Shown here: piece by piece, positions 59,878 to 64,000 of the stretch
How the letters are laid out: each line of letters starts with the position of its first letter
Position numbering within the stretch: the stretch's first letter is position 1
Assembly (NCBI GenBank): GCA_003956705.1
Contig: QZCP01000067.1
Span: 1 to 64,000, forward strand
Source: Brevipalpus yothersi
Lineage: Eukaryota > Arthropoda > Arachnida > Trombidiformes > Tenuipalpidae
Direction of reading: 5' to 3'
DNA: 64,000 nucleotides
Position numbers and translations under genes: made by a program
Notes under the pieces: generated by a model
What the model was told of the DNA's origin: nothing
The model's database searches: none
What the model saw: the letters and a program-made list of their open reading frames with translations, nothing else

Positions 59878-61820
59878 CTTATCCATACGATCGGTTTTTC
59901 TCGTTATCGGTGAGCATTTATCTTCACACTCTTCTGGATATGAGAAGGAATTCGAATCAGAAAAAATTTCATTTTTCTTCATTGGTGAGAAATTGAGGAG
60001 AGTTAACTCGAAAAACTTGAATATTCAAAAAAAGTTTTTCAAGTCAAATTCTCTGAATAATGTGTTTCTTTTGGAATCATTTTCTCTGAAAAGAAAAATG
60101 GGTGGTCGCAGTATGGGCTGACTGTTTCAATATTCAACATTCAACATTCTGAATGTTGCAGTAGCTCTACTGGTAAACAAAACGATATTTTCGAAAAGGG
60201 TGGCTCAAAAAAGTAGAATACCGGCAAAGGTGTAGCAAACCATCAGCCCACGAGGAAACAAGCTTTCTGAGTTTAGAAACAATTGTGAAACTTGGGTTAA
60301 AATGGTGATTGCGGTAGGTTATGTCAAAAAGGGTTGCATATCACCCTAATTCTGTGTGACCCATGCTTCATGTATCGTGAAGAGGAGAGCGGGATGGGGA
60401 TTACTCAATCAGACCAGAAAAAAAGTGGTCGATCTTCCGTGGGCGCCTGTTGAGCATAGTTTTCGCCAAAAACTCGATTCAATTCCATTTTTTCTTCTTA
60501 TCACAGCTTCGCACTGATTAGAGAAAGATTATTCATTAATCATCATTCGACCCATTAGAATGGGCTAAAACCATACCACTAGCTTTATCATACGGTTGAG
60601 ATAGTAAAAGAGAACATCTTAGCCTGAAACCAGCAGTTTAAGAAAAGTACGAGGGAGTCCCTCTCGAAAATGATTCAGCATTATATCCTATTCTTACGCT
60701 TTTCATCAGACTTTACTTTATGTTTTTAACAATGCATGATTGCTAATGGGGCGAGCTCTCAGTTCTCTTGGACACCCTACAATTCTGGAGCATATGACTT
60801 CTCTGGTGGAATTGAGTCTCAAGCATCAGCATTACGTTGGATTTTATCTATTTGCTCTCATTCAAATGCAAGGAAAATAACGAATATGATGCTCACATTT
60901 CATGTATTACAATGGGCTATGAAAGATCGGATAATTCGAGCTCTGCACTCGAGACAGATACATGTAGATCGTTAGCGGTGCTTCAAGAATTGTGGATGAC
61001 TAAGCATCTTCATCCTCAGCGAACCCTTCCTTGGCTCAAGATCTTCATTTGACTAGATAGAGGACTGAGGGAGAGAAACCCCATGGAACTGTCGAAACTC
61101 GAATCTACAAGCTGAAGATAAACACGATCCGATTATGGCTCGAAGCCCCATAGTTTGCTCTCGATTCTGTCTCCCTCCTGATGTTCATCTCCTCAGCATC
61201 TCTTCAGCATCGCTTTAGCATCTCTGAAGATGCGCTGAGACTAGTGTTCTCTGTGTCGACAAACGCCACTGGAATTGAAAATTAGTCGATAAATAGGTTA
61301 GGTAATGAGTGATTTGGCGCAAATATTCTGAAAGGAAAAATAGGAGTTTACAGCTGAAATTTTCGACCTCTATCCATTTTCTCTTGATATTTGCTCAGTT
61401 CAAGCTGTGTGTGAGGAGAATAAGATCCTCGAAAACTAATCTCCCTTGTCTCTCGCTCTCGCTCTCAAAAAAGCCTCATTGCTCAGTGGTCCTCACATAA
61501 GTTGCTCAGTGTTCCAACAATTTGCCAATTGAAATATCATACATTGAGCAGTTTTCCGACAACTCCAATTTTTCGGTGAGTTACATGACTCATTTGTGTG
61601 AGAAGTACTCACTTTCATTGTTTTTTTCTGCCATTCTCAGTTACTAACTAATTTTGAGTTTTCATATCTTTGACAACGTTTCTCTACTCCTTATTATACA
61701 TATTGATCTTTTCTCATATTACGGTGCAATGTGTCCCTAATCACGGAATACTCACTGAATCATCTGTTCTTTGTGTTCATCGTCAGGCTAACAATTTTTA
61801 GAGAGTAGAATTCAACCAGA
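59472..61820. other. Intergenic region RhoGAP to troponin I
   Basis: It contains the GA microsatellite at 59829-59874, a short perfect hairpin near 60142-60158 (CAACATT/AATGTTG) and a degenerate CAGCATCTCT repeat near 61190-61225. An acceptor-like TCGTCAG at 61786 suggests that troponin I has an upstream untranslated exon in this interval. No coding gene is supported. Confidence 0.5.
59829..59874. repeat. (GA)n microsatellite
   Basis: About 23 uninterrupted GA units. Confidence 0.97.
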
Positions 61821-63134
61821 ATGTCAACCAGAATGGACAGACACTCGAGGCCTGAAACTGAGGTAAGCCTTTTATTGAGAAGTAGGATAAGTGAATGCAG
61901 TTGACTAGAGTATGTATGAAATTCTCTCTCTTCTTACCAGGATGAACGATACAGACGAGAGGAGAAGGAACGAAAAAAGGCTGAGGTCAGAAGACGATTG
62001 GAGGAGGAAGCAAAAGCTAGCAAAGGAAAAAAAGGATTCATGACAGCAGAGAGAAAGAAGCGTCTTCGAGTTCTTCTCAGACGAAAAGCAGCCGAAGAAC
62101 TGAAGAGAGAACAAGAACGTCGTGCAGAGGAACGAAAACGAATTATTCGTGAACGAACAGGCCAGCCAAAACACGAAGATGCTAGAAATGAAGGTATGTA
62201 ATAGATCTTCAATCCACTCACTATCGTCTGCTCTCATAATCTTGCACTCTAATTATTCTATCTATTGCTCACTCGTCAAAATAGCTGCCCTGATTAAAAT
62301 ATGCACAGAATACCACGAGCGAATAAAGAAATTACTGGACATCAACTACGATCTTGCCGAGGAGGTTAAGAATCGAGAGATAACGGTAAGTTGGATGCAA
62401 GTGTTTGCAAGTCGATCATAGCCATTTTCCCTCTACGCAATGAAGCCTTGGCCCACAATCTTGGCTACATTTCGATGTAACATATCGTTTCACTTTCTTT
62501 CGACTGAGAATCGCTGTAACATGAGATCATGGTGTCTGTCAGTTGCAATATCGAACTGGCTGATACCTCCCATCCTAAGTTGACTGTGCCTACCCTAGTT
62601 CGATGATTCGAGAAATGGTTCCAAGTATCTATACATGCTCAGTTTCATGTTATTCGCTGTACAAATTTCGTTCCCATCGTTTCCCTTTCCGTTCTCCCTC
62701 TTTGCTCCACCAAAAACAAGGCTGATCCTAAAAATGCTGGCAAAGGTTCCTTTTCTCGATATTTTGATCACCAACTTATGACTCGATGATCCATACTACT
62801 TGTCATTCGCGATTGCTCCTCACGCTAGGAACCGCTTCGATTCCTCCCTCTTCTCTCACCCACCAGTTGCATGTAAATATTTCAACCATCCCTTTCTATT
62901 TCCTTCCTAACCTTGGATAGTGATCTTCCCATGAAGAAAAAATCGAAATAAGATGTTCATGATGTTGTGGAGAGATGATCACAAGTTTAAGACATTAGGC
63001 GGCGATTTACTAGAAAAAAAACCCAGAGTATTACACACTCCAACAGCCGAGTGGAGGGTGACTTTTCACTCAAATCAACCGTTAAAATCGATTCCTTTGG
63101 AATGAGGTTGTAACTTCGCTCTCTTCATCTCTTA

Positions 63135-63182
<48 letters not shown>

Positions 63183-63672
63183 GAGCTTCACTGAAGAGGT
63201 TTTAAAATTGTCTGTTTGTTTTATTCCAGTTGAATGAGCTAAATGCGACCGTTTCTAGTGGAAGATTGTAAGTGAATATAAGCTCTCACATAGGAGCCAA
63301 ATCTAAAGAACTTTTCTTTTCTTTCACACACAGTATCAAGCCTCCTTTGCGCAAAGTTTCTAAATATGATCAGAAGTAAGGCCAACATTTCTCCTCTTCC
63401 TCTCTACTTGTAACATGGTCTCAATTCAATTGTAATATTGTGTCACTTATATTCCATATTTTAGATTAGAGAAGATGCGACAGGTTGCTCAAAAGGCAAT
63501 GGATTTGAGAGGTACCCTGAAAAAAGTGAAATCTGGAATCTTCAAGATCGATGAAGATGAACATGGGACCAATAGAGCACCTAGCAAATCGCCGTCCTCA
63601 AAAACGTTAGATGAAAACTCTAATCTAGACCAGGAGATCGAAGCTGAAGCAGAAAATGAAGCAGAAGCATAA
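61821..63672 (+). CDS. wupA: Troponin I
   Basis: Six coding exons, 61821-61862, 61941-62193, 62285-62385, 63230-63267, 63334-63375 and 63465-63672, give 227 residues. The core GFMTAERKKRLRVLLRRKAA, followed by EELKREQERRAEERKRII, is the troponin I signature that contacts troponin C and troponin T. Later exons give a heptad helix (AALIKICTEYHERIKKLLDI), then LNELNATVSSGRFIKPPLRKVSKYDQK, which corresponds to the conserved NDLRGKF-KPxLKKVSKY block. The tail is acidic and ends EAEAENEAEA, as in arthropod forms. The protein inhibits actomyosin ATPase on thin filaments and releases it on calcium. Exons correspond to those of insects, but no duplicated alternative exons were seen. Introns are 66-91 nt except the third (844 nt), which contains a CT microsatellite. 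An untranslated first exon is likely upstream. Confidence 0.96.
62386..63229. other. Troponin I intron 3
   Basis: The only long intron of the gene (844 nt). No alternative coding exon was found. A CT microsatellite lies at 63138-63180, close to the acceptor. Confidence 0.7.
63138..63180. repeat. (CT)n microsatellite in troponin I intron 3
   Basis: About 21 CT units ending some 50 bp before the splice acceptor at 63229. Confidence 0.97.
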
Positions 63673-64000
63673 AATGGGTTTTTTTCTCATCAATTTTCGC
63701 CTCTAAGCCGACAAACGGTGGTCATAAATGTTCACCATTACACGAATTACTCGAATTCTATATTTTTCTTTCCTCTGTGTTCAATCTCTCATGATATGAA
63801 ATGAGAAATCGAAGCAAAAGATCATGAAATAATAACAATCTCAATATGAACTCTCAACGAGTTATTCTGAAGTGCCAAGATGGTATATTTCTTCTTTTCC
63901 GAAACTCAGCAGCTTACCGAATTGAAAAAATTCAGTCTTAAGTCGATGAAAAGAGCATCAAAATATGCTCGAAATGTTCCCAGCAAAAGCTATCGGTTTG
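63673..64000. other. Troponin I 3' region
   Basis: Likely 3' untranslated region followed by intergenic DNA; nothing else is seen. Confidence 0.5.

Noticed and set aside
1..64000. tRNA genes
   Set aside because: No GGTTCRANNCC B-box in a cloverleaf context was found on inspection. A tRNAscan run would be decisive.

Overview
The window reads as nuclear DNA of an invertebrate animal, most likely an arthropod. It is AT-rich. Genes have short GT-AG introns (often 53-90 nt) mixed with a few of several kilobases, and there are many (GA)n/(CT)n microsatellites. Recognisable products are an arthropod-style troponin I, a Dscam-type Ig cell-surface protein, hormone-sensitive lipase, a proteasome alpha subunit, a CCDC85-family coiled-coil protein and a DLC1/crossveinless-c type RhoGAP. 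The very small introns would suit a mite or another small arthropod, but the sequence does not settle the taxon. No ribosomal RNA, tRNA, CRISPR array or intact transposon was seen.

Layout. 1-23.2 kb: the 5' part of a minus-strand Dscam-like gene (three coding exons at 22796-23180, 9022-9186 and 4481-4630) spread over large introns; the gene continues off the left edge. 24.8-29.7 kb: a plus-strand class A GPCR in three exons, head-to-head with or nested in the Dscam gene. 34.1-34.5 kb: a tiny three-exon COA5/PET191 gene for cytochrome oxidase assembly. 35.9-38.4 kb: hormone-sensitive lipase on the minus strand. 38.5-43.3 kb: a repeat-rich stretch with a 240-N gap inside a CT microsatellite and several copies of a dispersed repeat. 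43.3-43.7 kb: a small secreted protein with a TATA promoter. 44.1-47.0 kb: proteasome alpha-1 (PSMA1) followed by CCDC85. 50.1-51.2 kb: an unrecognised secreted protein. 56.1-59.5 kb: a RhoGAP-START protein. 61.8-63.7 kb: troponin I.

The genes do not form one pathway; this is a normal mixed chromosomal neighbourhood. The most unusual observations are: (1) the CCDC85 protein begins with a segment that matches, in protein and DNA, the first coding exon of the adjacent PSMA1 gene, implying capture of a duplicated exon; (2) a 25-bp perfect palindrome with hAT-like ends, flanked by a perfect 8-bp duplication, lies inside one copy of a dispersed repeat whose paralogous copy still has the empty site; (3) a 28-bp-period tandem repeat has a 19-bp invariant hairpin core and divergent spacers; (4) the GPCR lacks the canonical DRY arginine.

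All identifications are from reading the translated sequence and recalling family motifs; no database search was run. Exon borders are inferred from reading-frame continuity and GT-AG signals.
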